Assembly: GCA_964391095.1 (NCBI GenBank) | Contig: CAYMJA010000007.1 | Coordinates: 1 to 30,253 of the forward strand | Source of the DNA: CAYMJA01 sp964391095 | GTDB lineage: Bacteria > Patescibacteriota > Minisyncoccia > Minisyncoccales > GWA2-38-27 | Direction of reading: 5' to 3' | Length of the DNA: 30,253 bases | Shown: positions 15,484-22,487 of the stretch, piece after piece | Numbering within the stretch: position 1 is the first letter of the stretch | Layout of the letters: the number at the start of each line of letters is the position of its first letter | Notes under the pieces: model-generated | The model's database searches: none | Told to the model about the DNA's origin: nothing | The model's input: only the letters and a program-made list of their open reading frames with translations | Position numbers and translations under genes: made by a program

Positions 15484-16026
15484 TTACTTAGACTTAACAG
15501 AATCATCGGCCCTTTGGACTTCCGGTTGGACTTCGGGAACCGATGAACAATCTGACTTGGGAGAAAAATGATTGTTTTTCTCTCTAATCTCCTTGATAAC
15601 TCCCTGGAGGAAACTGACCTGCTCTTCCAGAACCTTCATTTCTGCAAAAAGACGATTACCGCTTTTGGCTTTCCAGAGTTCCTTGCGTTGCAGGCCAAGG
15701 GCTGCTGAGAATATCTCTTTAGGTATAAACTTACCACCGGCGTTTTTTCTGATTTCTTCAAAAGCACCGTCGCTGACTTGTTTTTGCAGAACCTTAAAGG
15801 CTGCTTGTTTTTGCAGAAGTTGTTCTTGAAATTCCTTAAGCAAGTTTTCTGCTTTTGGCAAAACCCATTGGGTAAGGAAAAGAACGCTTCCCTGAACCAA
15901 AGCCCTTCCTGCTTCTCGAACGTATGTTTCATAACAGTCAGGGCAAACAAGATCTTTGGCTCTCATCCGTTTCTTTTGTCCGCAAACAGGACAATAGAAG
16001 GAATGGCTATTCTTGTTCTTAAACAT
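15484..16026 (-). CDS. Zinc-ribbon plus coiled-coil orphan protein
   Basis: No named family is recognised. The N-terminus carries a treble-clef/rubredoxin-like zinc ribbon, CPVCGQ (about 12-17) and CPDC (about 28-31), typical of proteins that touch RNA, DNA or ribosomes. Residues about 60-150 are helical, rich in Gln/Lys/Glu/Leu and likely coiled coil, and the tail (about 155-180) is polar with a duplicated VQPEV. There is no signal peptide, so it is cytoplasmic. It has a near-perfect promoter, AAAGGAG ribosome-binding site and private terminator, so it is probably well expressed as a single gene. A regulator or ribosome-associated factor is possible; the evidence does not decide. Confidence 0.7.
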   Translation of the reverse strand: MFKNKNSHSFYCPVCGQKKRMRAKDLVCPDCYETYVREAGRALVQGSVLFLTQWVLPKAENLLKEFQEQLLQKQAAFKVLQKQVSDGAFEEIRKNAGGKFIPKEIFSAALGLQRKELWKAKSGNRLFAEMKVLEEQVSFLQGVIKEIREKNNHFSPKSDCSSVPEVQPEVQRADDSVKSK

Positions 16027-16075
16027 GGCTAACTCCTTTCTAATTTTAAAGTTCTTTCCTTATCTTTCAATTTTG

Positions 16076-16104
16076 ATTATATACCTAATTGTAAAATTTG
16101 TCAA
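16076..16104 (-). promoter_or_regulatory. Perfect consensus sigma70 promoter
   Basis: On the minus strand TTGACA (16104-16099), a 17-nt spacer and TATAAT (16081-16076) match consensus exactly, about 50 nt before ATG 16026. The -35 overlaps a GGTGAAGGGTTG motif also present in hairpins at 17249-17278 and 22096-22131. Confidence 0.85.
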
Positions 16105-16108
16105 CCCT

Positions 16109-17197
16109 TCACCTTTTAATCAATTTTAAACTCATTCGGTGTTCGGCTGGTTCAATTGATAAAATCTGGAAATCGTATTGCTCTCCGATTTTTAAAACTT
16201 CTTCCATCTTTTTCTGAGAACCAAATTCAGAAATATGAGATAACCCTTGAATTTTTGGAGAAACTTGGACAAAGACACCGAAGGGATTAATTTTTATTAC
16301 TTTTCCTTTGATAATGCCGCCTTTTTTATATTTTTTTTCAATATCTTCCCAAGGATTCTTGTTTAAAGCTTTTAGTGATAAAGAAATCTTATTATTTGAG
16401 ATATCAATAATTTTTGCTTTAACCTTTTGTCCAACTTTCACTATTTGAGATGGGTCTTCAATTAGTTGCCAATCTAATTCAGAGATATGAATAAGACCTT
16501 CTAAGTTTTCAATTCCTGGGGTCAATTCGCCGACCTTAGGGGCCACGGGAAATTTGATAAAAGCGCCGAAATTAACAACGCCGGTAATTTCCCCTTTAAC
16601 TATGTCCCCTACTTTATAATTTTTTAAAATTTCTTTTATCTTTTTATCCTCTTTTGCTTTTTCAGACAAAATGAGTTTTTCTTCTTTAGGGTTAAAATCA
16701 AGGATTTTCACTTCCATTTCTTTATCTATAAATTTTTGGAGAGCTCTTAAAATCTTTTGGTTATCTCCATCTTCTACTTTTGGATAATTAGCAAGTGACA
16801 ATTGAGAAACCGGAATAAAAGCAGGGATGCCTAAAACCTCTGTTAAAAGTCCTCCTTTATTTGCACCTAAAATTTTCACATAAAGACTTTCATTTTGTTC
16901 TTCTTTTTCTAAAATCTGCTTCCAGGCAAGTTCCTTCCCCGCTTTAGTTAAAGAAAGTTCAATATAACCTTCTTCGTTTTCAAGGTTTATTATTTTTACA
17001 GAAATACTGTCTCCGATTTTTAAATCTTTTAATTTGTCTTTTGCTTCGTAAAATTCTTTTCCGTAAATTATTCCTGTTCCCCGGTTTCCCAAATCTAAAA
17101 ATACAGAGGCATTTCCCTTGTTTATAATTTTGCCTTCAACAACTTCGCCCAATTTCAGCGGTTTTAGTAAGTTATTTTGCTCCAGTATTTTTTTCAT
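16109..17197 (-). CDS. S1-domain RNA-binding protein (30S protein S1-like)
   Basis: Four S1/OB repeats can be read. They start near LGEVVEGKIINKGNASVFLD (about 15), YVKILGANKGGLLTEVLGIPAFIPVSQL (about 101), GDIVKGEITGVVNFGAFIKF (about 198), and GGIIKGKVIKINPFGVFVQV (about 290). This matches the short, four-domain ribosomal protein S1 form that recruits mRNA to the 30S subunit. Most genes here lack a Shine-Dalgarno, which makes such a protein relevant. An in-frame ATG at 17359 would overlap the divergent MBL-fold gene and code for non-family residues. ATG 17197 (MKKILEQNNLLKP) is chosen because a promoter ends just before it. Confidence 0.88.
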   Translation of the reverse strand: MKKILEQNNLLKPLKLGEVVEGKIINKGNASVFLDLGNRGTGIIYGKEFYEAKDKLKDLKIGDSISVKIINLENEEGYIELSLTKAGKELAWKQILEKEEQNESLYVKILGANKGGLLTEVLGIPAFIPVSQLSLANYPKVEDGDNQKILRALQKFIDKEMEVKILDFNPKEEKLILSEKAKEDKKIKEILKNYKVGDIVKGEITGVVNFGAFIKFPVAPKVGELTPGIENLEGLIHISELDWQLIEDPSQIVKVGQKVKAKIIDISNNKISLSLKALNKNPWEDIEKKYKKGGIIKGKVIKINPFGVFVQVSPKIQGLSHISEFGSQKKMEEVLKIGEQYDFQILSIEPAEHRMSLKLIKR

Positions 17198-17213
17198 ATA
17201 TCCAATAAAATAA

Positions 17214-17242
17214 TATATAACATAGAATTTTCTTAAAAACAA
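17214..17242 (-). promoter_or_regulatory. Putative promoter of the S1-like gene
   Basis: On the minus strand TTGTTT (17242-17237) and TATATA (17219-17214) are 17 nt apart, giving a leader of about 10 nt before ATG 17197. Confidence 0.5.
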
Positions 17243-17248
17243 GGGTTG

Positions 17249-17278
17249 ACCCTTCACCTTAGGCCTAAAGTGAAGGGT
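17249..17278. repeat. Palindrome between two divergent promoters
   Basis: ACCCTTCAC and GTGAAGGGT form a 9-bp stem, continued inside by TTAGGCCTAA. It lies between the divergent promoters of the S1-like gene and the gyrA operon, and its right end overlaps the plus-strand -35. Confidence 0.7.
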
Positions 17279-17305
17279 TGAAACTAAATTTAGATGTGAT
17301 AAGAT
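17278..17305 (+). promoter_or_regulatory. Putative promoter of the MBL-gyrA operon
   Basis: TTGAAA (17278-17283) and TAAGAT (17300-17305), spacer 16 nt. The expected start is at or within a few bases of ATG 17312, implying a leaderless mRNA. Confidence 0.5.
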
Positions 17306-17311
17306 AGAATT

Positions 17312-17959
17312 ATGACTATCACTTGGTACGGTCAAACTTGTTTTCGGATAACCACTCAAAAGAACAGAAACGGTTCTATTAATATATTAATAGACCCTTT
17401 TGAAAAAGGAATTGGTCTTCGGCCGCCCAAAACCGAGGCAGATATCTTGTTAATTACTCATGATAGTAAGAGAATATTATCTGGGAACTTTTTTTTAATC
17501 AGCGGTCCCGGAGAATACGATATAAAGGGAGTTTATATCCAAGGTATTCCGGGTTTAAGCAAAAATAAGTTGCCAGAAAAAGAGGAAGTTTCTAAAAAAA
17601 ATATTATCTATACTATTGAAACCGAAAAAATGAAAATTTGCCATCTCGGTAGATTAGGACAAAAAGAATTGACCTCGGACCAGATAGAAAAAATTGGCAA
17701 AGTAGATATATTAATGGTTCCAGTAGGAGGAAAAGAAACGCTTGAGGCAGGGGAATCTATAAAAATAATGTCTCAAATCGAGCCAAAAATTATTATACCA
17801 ATGTATTATCAAATTCCTAAACTAAAAATAAAGTTAGATAACTTTAATAAGTTTTTGAAATCCTTAGGAATAAAATCCTTAGAACCTTTGCCCAAGTTAT
17901 CTATTAAAAAGAAAGATATTTCTGAAGAAGAAGCAAGGATAATTGCACTAAGTCCATGA
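17312..17959 (+). CDS. Degenerate MBL-fold hydrolase homologue
   Basis: Overall sequence follows the UlaG-like/UPF0173 branch of metallo-beta-lactamase-fold proteins: ILIDPF, EADILLITH, ISGPGEYDIKG, HLGRLG, DILMVPVGG and IEPKIIIPMYY. But the metal site is broken. The family HxHxDH motif reads H50-D-S-K-R-I, the bridging aspartate of HLGDLG is R114, and the last histidine of PMHY is Y165. Catalysis by the usual two-metal mechanism is therefore unlikely, and it may be a structural or binding pseudoenzyme. It is first in the operon with the small membrane protein (4-nt overlap) and gyrA. Confidence 0.85.
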   Translation: MTITWYGQTCFRITTQKNRNGSINILIDPFEKGIGLRPPKTEADILLITHDSKRILSGNFFLISGPGEYDIKGVYIQGIPGLSKNKLPEKEEVSKKNIIYTIETEKMKICHLGRLGQKELTSDQIEKIGKVDILMVPVGGKETLEAGESIKIMSQIEPKIIIPMYYQIPKLKIKLDNFNKFLKSLGIKSLEPLPKLSIKKKDISEEEARIIALSP

Positions 17960-18222
17960 ATTTCATAGAAAGACTCCGAAAACAACCAGAGTATATCAGA
18001 AAGATAATTCTTTGGAGCATAATAGTTATTGTAGGTTTGGGTTTGGCGGCCTGGTGGATTAACCTTTCTCGCCGGAAAATAAAGGAATTTAACAAAGAAA
18101 AATTTATTGAGAAAATCAATTTACCTTCTTTCAAGGAAGCAGGATTAGAAAATCTCCTAGAAATAAAGATGCCTGAAATTAGCGAGGAAGAATTGAAAAA
18201 ATCAATGAACAATGAACAATGA
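17956..18222 (+). CDS. Small single-pass membrane protein
   Basis: This is an 88-residue protein of unknown function. It has a basic N-terminus (NFIERLRKQPEYIRK), one membrane helix (about 16-37), then a charged cytoplasmic or external tail with acidic C-terminus. It overlaps the MBL-fold gene by 4 nt and gyrA by 11 nt, so the three are translationally coupled. Its 3' end lies in a tandem AATGAAC repeat that also supplies the gyrA start codon. Confidence 0.7.
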   Translation: MNFIERLRKQPEYIRKIILWSIIVIVGLGLAAWWINLSRRKIKEFNKEKFIEKINLPSFKEAGLENLLEIKMPEISEEELKKSMNNEQ

Positions 18223-18224
18223 AC
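18204..18224 (+). repeat. AATGAAC triple repeat at the gyrA start
   Basis: Three exact AATGAAC heptamers span the overlap of the small membrane protein and gyrA. Each contains an ATG, so the gyrA start is ambiguous here. Confidence 0.8.
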
Positions 18225-20686
18225 AAAAACAAATAAAAGAAATGGGTCGGGTTGAGCCCAGAAAGATAGTCAAGGAAATGAAAGAGTCATATATTGACTA
18301 CGCAATGTCAGTTATTATTTCGCGGGCTCTTCCTGATGTTCGCGACGGACTAAAACCGGTCCACCGCCGAATTTTGTATGCAATGTATGAAATGGGACTA
18401 ACCCATGCAGCTAAATTTAGAAAATCCGCAACTGTCGTAGGCCATTGTATGGGTGCCTACCATCCTCATGGCGATGCAGCAATTTATGATGCTTTAGCCA
18501 GAATGGCTCAGGATTTCTCTTTAAGATATCCTCTTATTACTGGTCAAGGAAATTTCGGGAGTTTAGATTCGGATCCTCCAGCAGCGGCAAGATATACAGA
18601 ATGTAAACTTTCAAAAATTGGCGAGGAGATGTTAAAAGATATCGGGAAAGATACAGTTGATTTTAGGGATAACTACGACGGAACAAGAAAAGAACCAACC
18701 GTCTTACCCTCTCCCTTGCCTCAACTTCTTTTAAACGGTTCTTTAGGCATTGCCGTTGGAATGGCAACCAATATTCCTCCTCATAATCTTTCTGAATTAA
18801 CTGAAGCTTTAATTTATCTGGCCGACTATCCTAAAAAAACTACCGAGGAACTTTCTGACTTTATCAAAGGTCCGGATTTTCCAACCGGAGGAGCTATTTA
18901 TGACAAAAAAGAGATAATTTCTGCCTATTCTCAGGGAAAAGGACCAATTGTGGTGAGGGGAAAAGCAGAGATAGAAGAACAAAAAGGAATTGGCCAAACT
19001 CAAATCGTGATTACTGAAATTCCTTATCAAGTTCAAAAATCAAACTTGATTGAACATTTTGCCAAGCTGGTTCAAGAAAAAAAGATTCAGGGAGTAAAAA
19101 ACATCAGGGACGAATCAGATAAAGAAGGAATGAGAATTGTGATTGACCTTCAGAAAGGAGCTTATCCCCAGAAGATTTTAAACCGGCTTTATAAATTTTC
19201 TGATTTACAAAAAACCTTTCACTTAAATATGTTAGCCTTGACTGAAGGAATTCAGCCAAAAGTGCTGTCGCTTGTTGATATTCTAAATTATTTTATTGAA
19301 CATCGAAAAGAAATAGTTTACAGAAGGACAAAATATGATTTCGAGAAAGCCAAAGAGAGAGTTCATATCTTAGAGGGTTTAGATAAGTGCCTGTCCAGGA
19401 TTGACGCAGTAATAAAGACAATCAAAAACTCGAAGAATCGTGAAGACGCTCAGAGGAATTTAATGAAGAAATTCAGGTTAACCCAAATTCAAGCTAATGC
19501 TATTTTAGAAACAAAATTGTCTGCTTTGGCAAAATTAGAACGGAAAAAAATTGAGGAAGAACTTAAAGAAACCTTAGTAAAAATTAAAGAACTTACAGCT
19601 ATTCTTAAGAGTCCCAACAAGATAAAGACAATCATCAAAAAAGAATTAAGAGAGCTTAAAGAAAATTTTGGCGATGAAAGAAAAACAAAAATCTTTGTTC
19701 AAAAAGTTGGGGAAATTGCTGAAGAAGATTTAATTCCCCAGGAAGAGACAATTATTACTTTAACTCAAGGTGGCTATATTAAGAGAATAAATCCTGCTAC
19801 TTACAAAATTCAGAGGAGAGGAGGAAAAGGAATTTTAGGAATGAAAACTTTACAAGACGATATTGTAGAACACCTTCTTTTAGCTCAAACTCATGACTCC
19901 TTGCTATTTTTTACTGATTCAGGAAAAGTTTTTAGAACTTTGGCTTATGAAATTCCTGAAGGAACAAGGGTAGCTCGAGGAAGGGGGCTTTCCAATTTTC
20001 TTGAAATTTCCTCTGAAGAGAAAGTTTTATCTTTGATGCCTTTCGGAAAAAAGGATATTGACTTGGGGATAAAAAATTTAATAATGGTTACCAAAAATGG
20101 TATAATTAAGAGAACCGGCTTAGGGGAGTTTGAAAATGTTCGGAAGTCAGGGTTAATTGCTATAAATCTTAGAAAAAACGATTTATTAAAGAAAGTCGCA
20201 AAAAGTACTGACCAGAATGAAATAATCATAGTAACCCAAAAAGGCCAATCTATCCGATTTAAAGAAAAGGAGATAAGAAAAATGGGAAGACCGGCTTCAG
20301 GAGTAAAAGCAATTAACCTGAAAAAGGGAGATGAAGTAATAGGAATGGATGTAATAGAAGCCAAGGGCGCAAAACCCAAAGCGCAAAACTATTTGTTAGT
20401 GGTTACAGAAAATGGATATGGAAAGAGAACTGACTTAAAAGAATATCGATCACAAGGAAGAGGTGGTTCCGGAATTAAGACAGCTAAAATTACCGCAAAG
20501 ACCGGAAAGTTAGTAGCATCAAGAGTTCTGGCAGGCGAAGAAGAAGATTTAATTGTTATTTCCCAGAAAGGTCAGGTAATTAGAATAAAAATTTCCTCGA
20601 TTTCAAAACTTAGCCGAGCAACTCAGGGAGTAAGAATAATGAGGTTGGGAGAAGGAGATAAAGTAGCCACGGCAGTCTTTATGTAA
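18212..20686 (+). CDS. gyrA: DNA gyrase subunit A
   Basis: This is the breakage-reunion subunit of gyrase. The 5' winged-helix region contains YHPHGDAAIYD (about 83-93), the active-site tyrosine Y128 in ARYTECKL, and the GyrA-box QRRGGKG (about 534-540), followed by a six-blade beta-pinwheel. The GyrA-box favours gyrA over parC, and 824 aa is typical. The residue equivalent to E. coli Ser83 is Ala89, as in some naturally less quinolone-sensitive gyrases; Asp87 is kept. The start is uncertain between the ATGs at 18212 and 18242. A 7-nt-period segment near 20364 encodes GAKPKAQN in a pinwheel loop. Confidence 0.96.
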   Translation: MNNEQKQIKEMGRVEPRKIVKEMKESYIDYAMSVIISRALPDVRDGLKPVHRRILYAMYEMGLTHAAKFRKSATVVGHCMGAYHPHGDAAIYDALARMAQDFSLRYPLITGQGNFGSLDSDPPAAARYTECKLSKIGEEMLKDIGKDTVDFRDNYDGTRKEPTVLPSPLPQLLLNGSLGIAVGMATNIPPHNLSELTEALIYLADYPKKTTEELSDFIKGPDFPTGGAIYDKKEIISAYSQGKGPIVVRGKAEIEEQKGIGQTQIVITEIPYQVQKSNLIEHFAKLVQEKKIQGVKNIRDESDKEGMRIVIDLQKGAYPQKILNRLYKFSDLQKTFHLNMLALTEGIQPKVLSLVDILNYFIEHRKEIVYRRTKYDFEKAKERVHILEGLDKCLSRIDAVIKTIKNSKNREDAQRNLMKKFRLTQIQANAILETKLSALAKLERKKIEEELKETLVKIKELTAILKSPNKIKTIIKKELRELKENFGDERKTKIFVQKVGEIAEEDLIPQEETIITLTQGGYIKRINPATYKIQRRGGKGILGMKTLQDDIVEHLLLAQTHDSLLFFTDSGKVFRTLAYEIPEGTRVARGRGLSNFLEISSEEKVLSLMPFGKKDIDLGIKNLIMVTKNGIIKRTGLGEFENVRKSGLIAINLRKNDLLKKVAKSTDQNEIIIVTQKGQSIRFKEKEIRKMGRPASGVKAINLKKGDEVIGMDVIEAKGAKPKAQNYLLVVTENGYGKRTDLKEYRSQGRGGSGIKTAKITAKTGKLVASRVLAGEEEDLIVISQKGQVIRIKISSISKLSRATQGVRIMRLGEGDKVATAVFM
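20364..20391 (+). repeat. Heptanucleotide-period segment in gyrA
   Basis: Heptamers AGGGCGC, AAAACCC, AAAGCGC, AAAACTA encode a short lysine-rich loop (KGAKPKAQNY) in the C-terminal domain. Confidence 0.6.
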
Positions 20687-20691
20687 AAACT

Positions 20692-21216
20692 ATGATTCCT
20701 TTTCTAAATCCAGAGGAGATTTTGGACCAGCTTGAATTAAGGGCAGATATTGTTGCTGCTGATTTTGGTTGTGGGTCAGGCGGTTTTGTCATTCCTTTAG
20801 CCAAAAGATTAGAAGATGGGCTGGTTTACGCTTTGGATATCCAAAAAGAGCCCCTTTCTGCTTTAAAGGGCCGGGCTTTAACAGAGAATGTTTCAAATAT
20901 CAGAATTATTCGCTGCGACTTAGAGAAACCAAAGGGCTCAACACTATCTGATTTTTCCCTAGATTTGGTTTTAATGGTTAATATACTCTTTCAAGCAGAA
21001 GAGAAGGGTGCTATAATATCTGAAGCAAAGAGGGTTTTAAAAAAAGAAGGGGACTTGGTAGTAATCGATTGGTTACCTAAGGCGACTCAAGGACCTTCAA
21101 AAGGAAGAATTTCTCCGGCTGAAGTGAAGAAAATAACCAGGGGTTGCGGATTTAAGTTAGAAAAAGAATTTGAGGCAGGAAAATACCATTACGGCTTACT
21201 ATTTACTAAATCCTAA
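20692..21216 (+). CDS. Class I SAM-dependent methyltransferase
   Basis: A Rossmann-like methyltransferase of 174 aa: SAM-binding motif I is ADFGCGSGGF (about 22-31), acidic motif II VYALDIQ, then LVLMVNILFQ and RVLKKEGDLVVIDW. It resembles the UbiE/methyltransferase-25 type; the substrate cannot be assigned. It begins 5 nt after the gyrA stop, at the end of that operon. Confidence 0.85.
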   Translation: MIPFLNPEEILDQLELRADIVAADFGCGSGGFVIPLAKRLEDGLVYALDIQKEPLSALKGRALTENVSNIRIIRCDLEKPKGSTLSDFSLDLVLMVNILFQAEEKGAIISEAKRVLKKEGDLVVIDWLPKATQGPSKGRISPAEVKKITRGCGFKLEKEFEAGKYHYGLLFTKS

Positions 21217-21229
21217 TTTATATTATAAT
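21202..21229 (+). promoter_or_regulatory. Promoter of pilin-like gene 1
   Basis: TTTACT (21202-21207) and a perfect TATAAT (21224-21229), spacer 16 nt. It rules against the ATG at 21228, which overlaps the -10. Confidence 0.6.
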
Positions 21230-21251
21230 GGTTTTAATATCCCATAAAAGA

Positions 21252-21578
21252 ATGAAAACTCATTTCCTGCTAATTTGCTTATTGACAGTTGCTTTCCTTG
21301 CTCCTTTAACGGTTGAGGGGGTTGAAATTACGAACCCTTTATCATATACTAGTCTTACAGATTTAACATATAGAATTATTGATTTCCTGTTTTATCTTGC
21401 TTTAAGTGTCGCTCCCATAATGATAATTATTGCTGGATTTTATTTTATTACAGCAACCGGAGACCCCCAAAAAATTGATACGGCTAAGAAAATAATTCTT
21501 TGGACTTTAATTGGGTTACTTATCGTTATTTCTGCTAAAGGTTTAATTGCCCTTTTTAAAGACATTTTTGGAATATAG
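21252..21578 (+). CDS. VirB2/TrbC-type small pilin-like protein 1
   Basis: A signal-peptide-like N-terminus (MKTHFLLICLLTVAF, cleavage probably near VEG) precedes two membrane helices (about 40-62 and 80-102). They are joined by a short loop with GDPQKIDTAKK and followed by AKGLIALFK. This is the layout of type IV secretion pilins (TrbC/VirB2, Pfam T4SS_pilin), which are frequent in CPR genomes and lack recognisable neighbours here. The paralogue follows at 21690. The start at 21252 (108 aa) is chosen over 21228 because of the promoter. Confidence 0.75.
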   Translation: MKTHFLLICLLTVAFLAPLTVEGVEITNPLSYTSLTDLTYRIIDFLFYLALSVAPIMIIIAGFYFITATGDPQKIDTAKKIILWTLIGLLIVISAKGLIALFKDIFGI

Positions 21579-21580
21579 CC

Positions 21581-21650
21581 TCCACACCCGTAGCAAGCTT
21601 CCAGACTAAAATTTGGGTAGAGGGAAGATAGTATTTACTTTTGGTGTGGG
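21581..21650 (+). promoter_or_regulatory. Nested inverted repeat between the two pilin genes
   Basis: CCACACC (21582-21588) pairs with GGTGTGG (21643-21649), and CTTCC (21598-21602) with GGAAG (21623-21627) inside. No T-run follows, so it may be an mRNA-processing or attenuation structure rather than a terminator. Confidence 0.5.
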
Positions 21651-21689
21651 AATAAAGGTCGATTTTAAAATAAGTTACTAAATTGAAAA

Positions 21690-22010
21690 ATGAAAAAGAT
21701 TTTATCGAGCTTAGTTTTAGTGAGTTTTTTGGCTCTACCAATAATAGGCCTGGCGGCAGCACCTGGATCAGCGCCCGACGTAGATATAATGGAGCTACTT
21801 GACAGTATTACTAATTGGCTTTTTGTGATTTTATTGATAGTGGCAGCTATTTTTATTATAATGGCTGGTTATTTCTTTGTAACAGCGATGGGAGATCCCG
21901 ATAAAGTGAAGAAGGCAAGAGACTTTGTTTTATATGCTGCAATCGGGGTATTGGTAGGTTTTGCTGCTAAGGGATTAGTAAGCTTAATAGAAATAATAGC
22001 CACAGGATAA
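21690..22010 (+). CDS. VirB2/TrbC-type small pilin-like protein 2
   Basis: A paralogue of the preceding gene: signal peptide (MKKILSSLVLVSFLALPIIGLAAA), then two membrane helices (about 40-64 and 77-100). Shared features are the GDPDKVKKARD loop and AKGLVSLIE ending. 106 aa. Two different subunits encoded together may form a heteromeric fibre, or one may be the base protein of the other (inference). A strong terminator follows. Confidence 0.75.
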   Translation: MKKILSSLVLVSFLALPIIGLAAAPGSAPDVDIMELLDSITNWLFVILLIVAAIFIIMAGYFFVTAMGDPDKVKKARDFVLYAAIGVLVGFAAKGLVSLIEIIATG

Positions 22011-22095
22011 GAACTTACCCGCTTTGCTTACAGAGCCTTGATTTGCTTAAGAATTTTTCTTTGGTATTTTTGGCTTTCTTCCTTTGTGACTAATT

Positions 22096-22137
22096 TCAAC
22101 CCTTCACCCAAAGCTTTGGGTAAAGGGTTGATTTTTT
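22096..22137 (+). terminator. Rho-independent terminator
   Basis: TCAACCCTTcACCCAAAG pairs with CTTTGGGTaAAGGGTTGA, an almost perfect 18-bp palindrome, followed by six T. Its outer arm belongs to the CAACCCTTCACC motif family. Confidence 0.9.
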
Positions 22138-22180
22138 AATTAAAGAAGGTAAAATAATTAAGCAAACTTAATCATTTTAG

Positions 22181-22262
22181 GCGGATGTGGCGAAATCGGA
22201 AGACGCGCATGATTTAGGATCATGTGGGGAAACCCGTGTGGGTTCGAGTCCCACCGTCCGCA
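22181..22262 (+). tRNA. tRNA-Leu(UAG)
   Basis: Acceptor GCGGATG pairs with CGTCCGC (22255-22261). Anticodon stem CATGA/TCATG encloses TTTAGGA (anticodon TAG). A long variable arm and T-arm GTGGG-TTCGAGT-CCCAC are present. No CCA. Confidence 0.93.
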
Positions 22263-22335
22263 CTTCAAAAACTTTCAGTTTTCTCAATGTAAGCTTAATT
22301 AATTTTCTCCAAACGAGGATAGCGAAAAATAAATA

Positions 22336-22407
22336 GGGCGGTTAGCTCAGAGGAAGAGTGCTTCGTTTACACCGAAGAAGTCGTAGGTCCGAATCCTACA
22401 CCGCCCA
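22336..22407 (+). tRNA. tRNA-Val(UAC)
   Basis: Acceptor GGGCGGT pairs with ACCGCCC (22400-22406). Anticodon stem CTTCG/CGAAG encloses TTTACAC (anticodon TAC). The T-loop TCCGAAT has C at position 55, as in the other tRNA-Val. Confidence 0.92.
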
Positions 22408-22417
22408 CAGGAAAATT

Positions 22418-22479
22418 AGTAGTGAATAGCAAATGATGTTAAAATAGTACTACAAACTACTCGCTATTTATTACTTGCT
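22418..22479. repeat. Intergenic heptanucleotide-period repeat
   Basis: Between tRNA-Val and tRNA-Phe, heptamers AGTAGTG, AATAGCA, AATGATG, then (plus strand) ACAAACT, ACTCGCT, ATTTATT, ACTTGCT follow each other with a 7-nt period. The two halves are roughly inverted relative to each other. Confidence 0.65.
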
Positions 22480-22487
22480 AAATCCGA

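Noticed and set aside
17198..17359. Upstream extension of the S1-like protein to an ATG at 17359
   Set aside because: The extra 54 residues are not S1-like, overlap the start of the divergent MBL-fold gene and span both promoters.
21228..21251. Pilin 1 start at 21228
   Set aside because: The ATG overlaps a perfect -10 TATAAT; the signal peptide begins cleanly at 21252.
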